Assembly: GCF_963924675.1 (NCBI RefSeq)
Contig: NC_089236.1
Location: forward strand, 47,958,500 to 48,022,499
Source of the DNA: Phocoena phocoena
Taxonomy: Eukaryota > Chordata > Mammalia > Artiodactyla > Phocoenidae
DNA length: 64,000 nucleotides
Direction of reading: 5' to 3'
The notes beneath the pieces are model-generated. The model made no database searches and was not told where the DNA came from. It was given only the letters and a program-made list of their open reading frames with translations. Below, in pieces: positions 35,953-46,559 of the stretch (positions within the stretch are counted from its first letter, which is position 1; every line of letters starts with the position of its first letter). Position numbers and translations under genes: made by a program.

Positions 35953-36013
35953 ATTGCTTAGCAGCGTGCCTGCCACATAGTTAGTGGTCAGCGAATGTCA
36001 GCTGTTATTATTT
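35953..36013 (+). repeat. MIR 3'-end fragment
   Basis: GCTTAGCAGCGTGCCTGCCA, CATAGTTAGTGGTCAGCGAA, TGTCAGCTGTTATTATTTA is the typical sense MIR/L2 terminus. Confidence 0.65.
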
Positions 36014-36064
36014 ACATAATGAAAAATAAAAGGGACAAAAATTGATTTTCCAGAAAACAAAATA

Positions 36065-36310
36065 TTAAGTAGCTAAGCATATAGGGTCCAGGTTATGAAA
36101 AGCCTCTGTGCCATATTGAGATGTTCAAATTTTATTTAAAGGCAAGGTGAAACTTCAGAGAATTTTAAGCAAAGGAATAAATGGTAGGGGTTCCATTTTA
36201 GAGAGACTTCTTTTGTGGCACTGTGAAGACCAAAATGGGATGGAATTTTGAAAAAAGCAGAATAGAAAGCAGGTGAGAGATTGCAAAGGTATCTGGGAGG
36301 CAAAATTGGC
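36065..36310 (-). repeat. L2 LINE fragment
   Basis: GGGTCCAGGTTATGAAAAGC, AAATTTTATTTAAAGGCAAG, TTTTAAGCAAAGGAATAAAT, then GGTATCTGGGAGG follow the reversed L2 body (metabolised equivalents of GGGCCTTGTAGGCC and TTTAAGCAGGGGAGTGA in the consensus I recall). Confidence 0.6.
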
Positions 36311-36941
36311 AGAACTTGTTAAACAATTGAAGAAAAAGAAAAATAAAGCTGAGTAAGAGAAAATGCAGCATGAATACTTTGGACTCAAGGGAGAATTTCT
36401 TGCAAATATGTTTATAACTGGATTACCAAGAAAGATCATACAATCTCCTTTTCTGGGGGTCTTTAAAAATGAGGTGGAGTCATCTGTGTTTGGTAGCTGA
36501 AGGCTTGGGCTTGGTTGGAAGTTGGCCCACCCTTTTGATGCTACAATTTCAACAGAAAGCCAAAAAACAGTCACTTCAGTGTATAGAAATAATATATAGT
36601 ATTTGTAAGGTTCTAATCATATATTTTACCTTCACATATTCTTGTATTGTTTTTATTTACATACAGAATTTTTCCCACTCACCTTTAAATATGCTGTCAT
36701 TCTCTGCCCATGATTTTTTTCCAATCATGTTCTCATTATGTCCCATCACTTTATGACAATGACATTGCTACCTAGTGACTTCATTACTGTAAAGAAACAA
36801 TATGAGTTTACATCTGACAAAAGCATAATTAAAAGCATAAATTATGGCTGCTGTCAGGACAACAGACATTAACACTGAAACTTAGAACATAATACAGAAA
36901 TAACTTAGGTTTATGCTACGTGAAATCACTGTGAACCTTGA

Positions 36942-37133
36942 GTGTTTTCTCTACAAATAATCCACCCAAAAGTTATGACTTTTTTTAAAACAAGGAAACT
37001 AGGTGAATCACCATTTATTGCCTCTTTTTCAGGTCTTTTTCTTCTTGATACATGCCGTGCTGATATTAAAAGGTGTTACGAGACTGTATTAAAGGCTGCT
37101 GAAAAAGATATTAGTATAAAGTGGATGTCATAA
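36942..37133 (+). other. Exon-like patch: polypyrimidine/AG then short open frame
   Basis: A T-rich tract ending TTGCCTCTTTTTCAG (to about 37033) looks like a 3' splice site. It is followed by an open frame reading GLFLLDTCRADIKRCYETVL and on to KDISIKWMS before a TAA at 37131-37133. The hydrophilic, Cys-containing translation is less A/T-driven than chance frames nearby. I recognise no family, so this may be a terminal exon, an old pseudogene or chance. Confidence 0.25.
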
Positions 37134-37221
37134 AAAGCCAAAGAAGTTATGAATATAGGCACTAACAGAAATCTTTAATCTTGTACAGAGTTCAAGGAAA
37201 CTTAGCCAACATCTAAGAAAT

Positions 37222-37617
37222 ATGATGTTCAACTACCATCTGCTAACTAAAATCACAGCAGTGTCGGTTCTTTCTTATTCTGAGATGGAGCGGCACCCCT
37301 GGTTTCACTTACACATCGTCTTCTGGAACTCGCCTAATGTTGAGGTTCAGAAAACCATCACCCCATTGCCAGTGTGCTTTCAGACTTCAAAGTGGAGATC
37401 GAATTTTCAATATAAGCATTCAAGAACACTGCTTAGAGAAGAGAAACATGGTAGAATTTTAGTCCTGGGAATCTTTACCAGACATGCTTTTGCCTGGAAT
37501 GATAGACCTCATAAATGGAGATCCACAGTGAAAGCCTGTGTACAAATAGAGGGTACTTGGGTACTTTATTGGGGTGTTGCAGTGGAAATACCTGATTATG
37601 TTGAGGTGCTAGAATAG
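37222..37617 (+). other. 131-codon open frame of unknown identity
   Basis: The longest non-repeat open frame with mixed amino-acid composition in the window. It starts MMFNYHLLTKITAVSVLSYS, contains REEKHGRILVLGIFTRHAFA and WRSTVKACVQIEGTWVLYWG, and stops at TAG (37615-37617). Local CpG is enriched (five in about 130 bases near 37265-37400) compared with the flanks. No recognised domain, signal peptide or membrane segment, and no upstream promoter was recognised. It could be a decayed gene fragment, an unrecognised transposon or chance. Confidence 0.25.
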
Positions 37618-37659
37618 ATGAGGTCTAATATCAACTACCACTCAGATTTCAAATCTATA

Positions 37660-37660
<1 letters not shown>

Positions 37661-37692
<32 letters not shown>
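37661..37692. repeat. (AC)16 microsatellite
   Basis: A perfect 32-base AC repeat. Its reverse complement occurs 63 bases downstream at 37756-37787. Confidence 0.98.
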
Positions 37693-37695
<3 letters not shown>

Positions 37696-37753
37696 GAAAA
37701 CTTTGGCACTCCAAAATAACAAACAACCTCCCCTAAAAACTTCAATATTTTCC

Positions 37754-37755
<2 letters not shown>

Positions 37756-37787
<32 letters not shown>
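37756..37787. repeat. (TG)16 microsatellite
   Basis: A perfect 32-base TG repeat, complementary to the AC tract at 37661-37692 and of the same length. Confidence 0.98.
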
Positions 37788-37788
<1 letters not shown>

Positions 37789-37863
37789 AACTATATATCT
37801 ATATGCATTTAGATATAGGTATAGATACATGTATATATCTATATGGTTTTTAGATTCTTGAGT

Positions 37864-37919
37864 ATTTTATTTTATATATCTATATGTATAAATAGGTATA
37901 TAGATATATAAAATAAAAT
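37864..37919. repeat. Perfect AT-rich palindrome, 22-bp arms
   Basis: The left arm 37864-37885 is the exact reverse complement of the right arm 37898-37919. The arm core is TTTATATATCTATAT versus ATATAGATATATAAA. The 12-base spacer is GTATAAATAGGT. It lies in an AT-rich tract (37790-37920). Confidence 0.95.
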
Positions 37920-38284
37920 TATGCACACTGATTCACGAATGCAGTTGAGCCTTTATATACACATGATCCTATAGAAATAATAAAATGGTATGTCTTATGA
38001 CAAAAAAGAATAATAACAATAAATAAGAAGATAGGAGAAAACTTTTGGATATGATGAATAAGTTTATGGTATAGATTGTGCTGATGGCTTCATGGGTATA
38101 TACCTATCCTCAAACACATCAAGTGTATACATTAAATATGTACAGATTTTTGTATGTCAAAAAAAATTTATTTTAGAGAAACAAGGTGTTGTTTCATATG
38201 CTACATTAGCAAAGGTTTAAGTGAAAATCTCTAATTTTGGTCAAAATATTTTTAAACTAGTATCTGATACAATGAGGGGAGAAA
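37920..38284. other. Non-genic AT-rich DNA
   Basis: No gene. Some phrases (38040-38160, e.g. GTGCTGATGGCTTCATGGGT, TATACCTATCCTCAAACACA) resemble the 3' UTR of old L1M elements, too diverged to delimit. Confidence 0.45.
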
Positions 38285-38560
38285 TTTAAATTTGTTCAAA
38301 CCTCCTGAAAAGTAATTTGGCAATGTATTTTACAAGATTAAAAATATGTTCATGCAATTTTATCCAGTAAAATTATTAATAGTAATATCCTAAGGCAAAA
38401 ATAAAATATAAGAAAAACACATAGATGTGAATATTTTCTTTATAGTATTATTTACAAAATAGAAAAGGAGGCAACTATAGAACTGTATGAAATATTATGC
38501 AGCCATTATAAAATTAATATAAAAACCCAGAAAATAATACAAAGAAAATGTACCTAACAG
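38285..38560 (+). repeat. Ancient L1 ORF2 3' fragment (L1M/HAL1-like)
   Basis: AAAAGTAATTTGGCAATGTA, TTTTATCCAGTAAAATTATT, TAGTATTATTTACAAAATAG and GAAATATTATGCAGCCATTA follow the familiar end of L1 ORF2 in heavily decayed form (the last corresponds to the ...YYSAI... region). Confidence 0.65.
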
Positions 38561-39608
38561 TGTGAATTCCTAAACGTATTAGAAAATCCTAGTCTTATCT
38601 GCTCTCTGGCCTCTGAGAACTGCAAATAGGACAATGCCCCTATGTGGTTAGAATATAAGTAAATACCAGCTTATATATTATCAGAAATATTTTCCATTTT
38701 TAAAATTTTTATTTGTACATAGTGAACTCTTACATATACCATAATTATTGAAGAGTTTTGCAGACAGGTAGCTAAGAGGATTATTCCTACCATAAACAAA
38801 GACATATTTTCCTAATGGTGAATAGCAGATTATTTATTCCTAAAATTCATTATTTCCCCACTAAAGAATCTTCCTTTGTGATAAACAAGTAGATTTCCTT
38901 AGGAGTGATTGTCCTGTTTACCAAAATGTGAGGTCTAATTTCTGTTAAAATATTTTTCAATATTTTTAATGAATTTTAATAAAGGTTTATCAGGCACTTG
39001 TTATGGTGCAGTACTTTTATTAAATTCTGTGATCCATAAAACATTTTTTTGAATGACACATAGTTTAGTTTTTCATTTAGAGGCTATAAAATTGTTCACA
39101 AAAGTTATGTTGAAAAAAAGTGATTGAAAGTACTAAAACACTGTACAGAATATAAAACCCTTTCATAGACCTTTTATGACACATGAAACATGAGTCTTAA
39201 AGGTTTAATGTTACTGACTTTTATACAAGCCTTTTTAATTCTTGATTCCAGTTATGGTTCTGCAAATGAACTGTGACATTAAAAGGAATCAGGGTGGAAC
39301 TGCCGGGGCTCACTTTCTAGATGAGTTCCCACTGACCAGAAGAGTTTCACTCTAGGACCCACCCCGCCCACAGCTGATTAACACTCACTTGCTTTCCAGA
39401 AACAGAGGAGGGAGCCTGCTTGACAGTTTCCCTCCTACCTGAATTCAGTATGAATGTTGGGGAGGGCGGTCAGATAACTACTAGTAAACATGAAATGTGA
39501 AGGGTGACTATGGCTTCATCCTTGTTTTCTTAATGTCCTACATCATTTACTATAACTGCAGTGTTGCCTTAGCTGATCTACAGAACCAGTATTGCTGTCT
39601 GTCCGATT
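38561..39608. other. Non-genic DNA
   Basis: AT-rich to 39270, then a GC-richer stretch 39290-39480 with CCACCCCGCCCACAGCTGAT. No gene or repeat recognised. Confidence 0.55.
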
Positions 39609-39622
39609 AAAGTCATGGATAG

Positions 39623-39833
39623 ACTTTCAGCAGAAACTCTGCAAACCAGAAGGGAATGGCAGGACATATATAAAGTGATGAAAGGGAAAAACCTACAACC
39701 AAGATTACTCTACCCAGCAAGGATCTCATTCAGATTCTATTGAGAAATTAAAACCTTCACAGACAAGCAAAAGTTAAGAGAATTCAGCACCACCAAACCA
39801 GCTTTACAACAAATGCTAAAGGAACTTCTCTAG
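39623..39833 (+). pseudogene. LINE-1 ORF1 C-terminal remnant
   Basis: ORF1p is the trimeric RNA-binding chaperone of the L1 particle. Only the C-terminal domain segment remains: LSAETLQTRREWQDIYKVMK, then LLYPARISFRF, then a GGA-to-TGA type nonsense change in the Asp-Gly-Glu region near 39740, then the frame to the natural stop TAG at 39831-39833. It is 5' truncated by the insertion itself. Confidence 0.85.
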
Positions 39834-39891
39834 GCAGGAAACACAAGAGAAAGAAAAGACAAATAATAACAAACCCAAAACAATTAGGAAA

Positions 39892-42800
39892 ATGATAATA
39901 GGAATATACATATAATTACCTTAAAGGTAAATGGATTAAATATCCAACCAAAAGACATAGACTGGCTGAATGGATACAAAAAAAAAGACCCATATATATG
40001 CTGTCTATGAGAGACCCACTTCAGACCTAGGAACACATACAGACTGAAAGGGAGGGGATAGAAAAAGATATTCCATGCAAATGGAAATCAAAAGAAAGCT
40101 GGAGTACCAATACTCATATCAGACAAAGTAGACTTTAAAATAAAGACTATTACAAGAGACAAAGAAGGACACTACCTAATGATCAAGGGATCAGTCCAAG
40201 AAGAAGACATAACAATTGTAAACATTTATGCACCTAACATAGAAGCACCTCAATACATAAGGCAAATGCTGACAGCCGTAAAAGGGGAAATTGACACTAA
40301 CAAAATAATAGTAGGGGAATTTAACATCCCACTTTCACCAATGGACAGATCATCCAAAATGAAAATAAATAAGGAAATACAAGCTTTAAATGACATATTA
40401 GACAAGATGTACTTAATTGATATTTATAGGACATTCCATCCAAAAACAACAGAATACACTTTCTTCTCAAGTGCTCATGGAACATTCTCCAGGATAGATC
40501 ATATCATGGGTCACAAATCAAACCTTGGTAAATTTAAGAAAATTGAAATCATATCAAGTGTCTTTTCTGACCACAACGATATGAGACTAGATATCAATTA
40601 CAGGAAAAAAATCGGTAAAAGTACAAACATATGGAAGCTAAACAATATGATACTACATAACCAAGAGATCACTGAAGAAATCAAAGAGGAAATCAATAAA
40701 AACCTAGAAACAAATGACAATGAAAACACGACAACCCAAAACCTGTGGGATGCAGCAAAAGAAGTTCTAAGAGGGAAGTTCATAGCAATACAATCTTGTC
40801 CCAAGAAACAAGAATAATTTCAAATAAACAACCTAACCTACACCCAAAGCAATTAGAGAAAAAGGACAAAAACAACCCAAAGTTAACAAGAGGGAAGAAA
40901 TCATAAAGATCAGATCAGAAATAAATGAAAAAGAAATGAAGGAAATGATAGTAAAGATGAATAAAACTAAAAGCTCGTTCTCTGAGAAGATAAATAAAAT
41001 TGATAAACCATTAGCCAGACTCATCAAGAAAAATGGGAGAAGACTCAAATCAACAGAATTAGAAATGAAAAAGGAGAAATAACAACTGACAGTGCAGAAA
41101 TACAGAGGATCATGAGAGATTACTACAAGCAACCATATGCCAAAAAAAAGGACAACATGGAAGAAATACACAAATTCTTAGAAAAGTATAAGCTTCCAAG
41201 ACTGAAGCAGGAAGAAACAGAAAATATGAACAGATAAATCACAAGCACTGAAATTGAAGCTGTGATTAAAACTCTTCCAGCAAAAAAACTCAGGACCAGA
41301 TGGCTTCACAGGTGAGTTCTATCAAACATTTAGAGAAGAGTTAGCACCCATCCTTCTCAAACTCTTCCAAAATATAGCAGAGGAAGGAACACTCCCAAAC
41401 TCATTCTACGAGGCCACCATCACCCTGATAGCAAAACCAGACAAAGATGCCACAAAAAAAGAAAACTACAGGCCAATATCACTGATGAATATAGATGCAA
41501 AGATTCTCAACAAAACACTAGCAAACAGAATCTAACAGCACAATAAAAGGATCACACACCATGATCAAGTGGGGTTTATCCCAGGAATGCAAGAATTCTT
41601 CAATATATGCAAATCAATCAATGTGATACACCATGTTAACAAATTGAAGAATAAAAACCATATTATCATCTCAAGAGATGCAGAAAAAGCTTTCGACAAA
41701 ATTCAACACTGGTTTATGATAAAAACTCTCCAGAAAGTGGGCATAGAGGGAATCTACCTCAACATAATAAAGGTCATATATGACAAAACCACAGCCAACA
41801 TCATTCTCAATGGTGAAAAACTGAAACCATTTCCTCTAAGATCAGGAACAAGATAAGGTTGCCCACTCTCACCACTATTATTCAAAATAGTTTTGGAAGT
41901 TTTAGCCATGGCAATTAGAGAAGAAAAAGAAATAAAAGGAATCCAAATTGGAAAAGAAGTAAAACTGTTACTGTTTGCAGATGACATGATACTATATACA
42001 GAGAATCCTAAAGTTGCTACCAGAGAACTATGAGTGCTAATCAATGAATCTGGTAATGTAGCAGGATACAAAATTAATGCACAGAAGTCTCTTGCATTCC
42101 TATACACTAATGATGAAAAATCTGAAAATGAAATCAAGAAAACACTCCCATTTACCATTGCAACAAAAAGAATAAAATACCTAGGAATAAACCTACCTAA
42201 GGAGACAAAAGACCTGTATGCAGAAAACTATAAGACACTGATGAAAGAAATTAAAGATGATACATACAGTTGGAGAGATATACCATGATCTTGGATTGGA
42301 AGAATCAATATTGTGAAAATGGCTATACTATCCAAAGCAATCCACAGATTCAATGCAATCCCTATCAAACTACCAATGACATTTTTCACAAAACTAGAAC
42401 AAAAAATTTCACAACTTGTATGGAAACACAAAAGGCCCCGAATAGCCAAAGCAATCTAGAGAAAGAAAAACAGATCTGGAGGAATCAGCCTCCCTGACTT
42501 CAGACTACAAAACTACAGTAATCAAGACAGTATGGTACCGGCACAAAAACTGAAATATAGATCAATGGAACAGGATAGAAAGCCCAGAGGTAAACCCACA
42601 CACATATGGTCACCTTATCTTTGATAAAGGAGGCAAGAATATACAAAGGAGAAAAGACAGCTTTTTCAATAGTGGTGCTGGGAAAACTGGACAGCTACAG
42701 GTAAAAGAATGAAATTAAAATACTCCCTAACACCATATACAAAAATAAACTCAAAATGGACTCAAGACCTAAAAGTAAGGCCAGACACTATAAAACTCTT

Positions 42801-43900
42801 AGAGGAAAACATAGGCAGAACACTCTATGACATAAATCACAGCAAGATCCTTTTAGACCCACCTTCTAGAGAAATGGAAATAAAAACAAAAATAAACAAA
42901 TGGGACCTAATGAAACTTAAAAGCTCTTGCACAGCAAAGGAGACCATAAACAGGATGAAAAGACAACCTTCAGAATGTGAGAAAATATTTGCAAATGACG
43001 CAACTGACAAAGGATTAATCTCCAAAATATACAAGGAGCTCATGCAGCTCAATATCAGAAAAACAAACAACCCAATCCAAAAATGGGCAGAAGACCTAAA
43101 TAGACATTTCTCCAAAGAAGACATACAAACAAACACATGAAAGGATGCTCAACATTACTAATTATTAGAGAAATGCAAATCAAAACTACAATGAGATATC
43201 ATCTCACACCAGTCAGAATCGTCATCATCAAAAAATCTAGAAATAATAAATGCTGGAGAGGGTGTGGAGAAAAGGGAACCCTCTTGCACTCTTGCTGGGA
43301 ATGTAAATTGATACAGCCATTATGGAGAACAGTATGGAGGATCCTTAAAAATCTAAATGTAAAACTACCATATGACGCAGCAATCCCACTACTGGGCATA
43401 TACCCTGAGAAAACCATAATTCAACAAGAGACATGTGAGGCAAATCCATAGAGACAGAAGGGAGCCTGGCAGTTTCCTAGGGCTGGGAGTTGAGAGGAAG
43501 AGGGTGGGGTGGTGGTCAGGAGGCAGAGGGATTCTTTTTGGGGTAATGAAAATGATCTAAAATTGATCATGGTGATGAATGTACAGCTCTGTGAATATAC
43601 TAAAGCCACTGAATTATACACTTTAAATGAGAAAAAAAAAAGGAGACATATGCCACAATGTTCAATGCAGTTCCATTTACAATAGCCAGGACATGGAAGC
43701 AACCTAAGTGTCCATCGACAGATGAATGGATAAAGGAGATGTGGCACATATATACAATGGAATATTACTCAGCCATAAAAAGAAACGATATCGAGTTATT
43801 TGTAGTGAGGTAGATGGACCTAGAGTCTGTCATACAGAGTGAAGTAAGTCAGAAAGAGAAAAACAAATACCGTATGCTAACACATATATATCGAATGTAA
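39892..43900 (+). pseudogene. LINE-1 ORF2, multiply broken
   Basis: The start ATG at 39892 is followed by an indel and stop within eight codons. The longest intact piece (40179-40817) is the endonuclease half: NIYAPNIEAPQYIRQML, then VGEFNIPLSPMDR, then SDHNDMRLD. The catalytic Asp of the GDFN motif reads Glu here (GAA at 40317-40319). Later pieces keep RT motif A (SRDAEKAFD, with Ile changed to Arg) near 41670, FADD at 41974-41985, and the CWRGCGEKG Cys-His region near 43250. There are in-frame stops and frameshifts throughout, for example TAA at 40815 and at about 41532. A 205-bp insertion at 43438 interrupts the C-terminus. The natural stop TAA is at 43898-43900. Confidence 0.92.
43438..43642 (+). 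mobile_element. Nested insertion in LINE-1 copy 2 resembling an old L1M 3' UTR
   Basis: The ORF2 sequence is split by 205 bases containing CAGTTTCCTAGGGCTGGGAG, GGGGTAATGAAAATGATCTA, GATCATGGTGATGAATGTAC and ACTAAAGCCACTGAATTATA, then an A-rich run at 43631-43641. This is the 3' UTR pattern I recall for ancient L1M/L1MA-type elements. GAGACATGTG (43428-43437) and GAGACATATG (43643-43652) flank it as a target-site duplication with one mismatch. Confidence 0.85.
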
Positions 43901-44263
43901 AAAAAGAAAAATGGTTCTGAAGAACCTAGGGGCAGGACAGGAATAAAGACACATACGTAGAGAATGGGCTTGAGGACACAGGAAGGGGAAGGGTAAGTTG
44001 GGACAAAGTGAGAGAGTGGCATGGACATATATACACTACCAAATGTAAAATAGATAACAAGTGGGAAGCAGCCACATAGCACAGGGAGATCAGTTCAGTG
44101 CTTTGTGACCACCTAGAGGGGTGGGATAAGGAGGGTGAGAGGGAGACGCAAGAGGGAGGAGATATGGGGATATATGTATACATATGGCTGATACACTTTG
44201 TTGTACAGCAGAAACTAACACAACATTGTAAAGCAATTATACTCCAATAAAGATGTTTTAAAA
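43901..44263 (+). other. LINE-1 copy 2 3' UTR (type I)
   Basis: It contains GGGCTTGAGGACACAGGAAG, AAGTGGGAAGCAGCCACATA, the G-rich tract at 44118-44143 and AATAAA at 44246-44251. Confidence 0.85.
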
Positions 44264-44323
44264 CAGCAGTATTGGAACAAATTCAATAAAGACTTTAAAA
44301 AATAAAAAATAAATCACGGATAG

Positions 44324-46315
44324 AAATTCCCTTTGGCTCTACTTTTCGGGAATTTTGAGTCAAGGTGCAGACCTGACTCCAGTACAGAAGACAAATTCAC
44401 TCTTTTTTGTTAATTTCTAGTATTTGGAGTCAACCATACAAAGTTGCTATTTTGGTAACTTAAACATTGAAACCTTCGAATTCTTATGGCTCATCTTAAT
44501 TTTCCAAGAATGTCTAAAAACTAGTTTAAAAGCCACAGTGGTTGTTTGGGTTAAAGAGGAGAACAGAGTAATATCTGATGAATCAGGTCAGTATACGAGG
44601 CTAATTTGAGTCATTCAGATTAGACTTCAGAGTGATATGCTCAGCTTAAATTATCTTGAGTAGGGCCTCAACATTGCACATTATTTTGCAAGTGTAGACA
44701 TTGTTCTTGTTGGTTAATTTCCTGGAGGAAATCAAACAAAATTCCAGTTTCCATTTATTGATACTGTGCTCTGAAAATCACTTACAAAACTGATTGTGTT
44801 TATAGAAGAGAATGAAAAAAGCGTACTGCTGAATAGCTATTCCACACATCCTTGTGCTGCATTAAGAATCATCAATGGTACATTCCAAAAGGCTGAAATA
44901 AAATACCTGTGCCATATATGATAGCCATGATTCATCTGTTTGTTTTAATAAAAAATATCTTCCTTTTTCAAAAACATTTTAATATGAAAGGGACTAGACA
45001 TTGGATTTCTCTACATGAGTCATAACTTAATATCCTGTATGTAACCAAAAGAATGATCAAATATAGTAAAAATGTCTGATTCGTTGTAACCTGTGATATT
45101 TCTAATTTGAAACATGTGATTCTAATTTAACAAAAATTATAAAATAACTTCTTTATACATCTCAGCACTACATATTGTAAACCAAAGTCTCACAAATTTT
45201 ACAATAATTTTAGTGTACTTTAGAAATTATTGAAAGACATATTTTTGATATATTACTATATAGTGCATTAAAGACTTTGCAAATTGTAATTTTTTCTTTA
45301 ACTTCCATGATTCATGTATTATCCATTTGTAGCTTAGATATTAAAACTGTAAGATATTAAAAATGCATTTTGGCTAGAATATTCTTTGTGAAGACTAATC
45401 ATTACGACAGATTTGCTTTTCTCTCATGTATCCTAAATTAATGAACTTTTACTAAATTGCCAGATGATTTCTGTACTTTCTGATCTTTGAAAATTACTTA
45501 CCTATCTATTACTCTAGAGATGAACAATACAAAATTCAAAATACTTAGCCACTAAAGCCAAGAGCTAACAAGCAAAAATCCTGCCTGACACTCAGGAATC
45601 CATGAGAGATTTTTCCGAAGGGAGAGAGGCTTCTGAGGTACATCGATAGAAATCTGAGTAAGCCAGGGGGAGTGGAAAAAGCCATTACAAGTTTTATCAA
45701 TATTAAAGACATTTTTAGAACTATCAAACATTGCTAATTTAGAAAGGAGAGAGAGTAAGTTAAGGAAGTATAAACAAATCTAACTTTTTGAAAAACAAAC
45801 TTTCCAAAGAGGTAATGTTTTCTAAAAATCATATTTTAATTTTTCAATAGGTATTACATATATTTGTTTTTTAAGACATTTTTATATGTCTCTTGCTTGT
45901 TGTGTCACTGGACTTTAAAATTGTAAGCATGATAGAATGAAGCACTTGTATTACTTCCACTTGGAGCCAGTACGATCAAGTGTGAGACCCCCAAGATGTC
46001 ACTTTAGAAGCCACAGTTGAGATGGCAGAGCCACAGAATAGAAGAACCCTGTATCCTTGGGTCACAACACTGAGAGGAGGCACTGTGGAACACCACCTGG
46101 CCTGCTTTGTAATTTGCAAGAGGAAGAACTAAACCTTGTTGTGTTCAGTCACTAATATTTAAGGTTTTATTTGTCACTGCAGCAAAGCCTAGCCTATCTC
46201 GAGAGCACTGTGTCTTATAAGCCAGAGAACTCAAAGCCATCCTCAATTTCTCCCTCATATCTCCTCACCACATCAAATCAGTCCACACATGTATTTAGCC
46301 TCTCTAATTACTGTT
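44324..46315. other. Non-genic unique DNA
   Basis: About 2 kb, AT-rich, with no young repeats and no supported gene. Short open frames only. Confidence 0.6.
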
Positions 46316-46317
46316 CT

Positions 46318-46450
46318 ATTACTACTCTAGCAAGTTCTACTCTGTTCTGAGAGCCAAGAATACAAAACTAAATAAGATAGAAGCTTACATTTTTGTGCAC
46401 AAGACATAAAAAATGACAAATTATTTGAACCCAGTGAGATTGGGTGCAGT
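46318..46450 (-). repeat. Possible L2 fragment
   Basis: TCTGTTCTGAGAGCCAAGAA, TACAAAACTAAATAAGATAG, AAGCTTACATTTTTGTGCAC is reminiscent of the reversed L2 3' region. Weak. Confidence 0.4.
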
Positions 46451-46559
46451 AACAGAAGTTGGTACCGCGGTGGCGCAAAATGAGAGCGCTTTCTTACCAC
46501 GAATCTGATGAGGCTCCCCAGAGCAGAAAACGTTTAAGTGGTTGTCCAAAATGATGACT

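Larger units (their letters stand above)
39623..44310 (+). mobile_element. LINE-1 copy 2, 5' truncated in ORF1, with nested insertion
   Basis: It starts in the C-terminal coding part of ORF1 and runs through ORF2 and a type I 3' UTR. Flanks AAAGTCATGGATAG (39609-39622) and AAATCACGGATAG (44311-44323) form a target-site duplication with one gap and one mismatch. After the usual AATAAAG (44246-44252) and a short TTTTAAAA, a further non-L1 stretch with its own AATAAA (44285-44290) and an A-rich tail precedes the right flank. ORF2 carries many lesions, so this copy is older than copy 1. Confidence 0.93.

Noticed and set aside
39623..44310. Endogenous retrovirus or other virus as the source of the reverse transcriptase
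   Set aside because: RT motifs (FADD with ORF2-type flanks), the AP-like endonuclease, an A-tail and target-site duplications without LTRs identify LINE-1. No gag/pro/env-like or LTR structure was seen anywhere.
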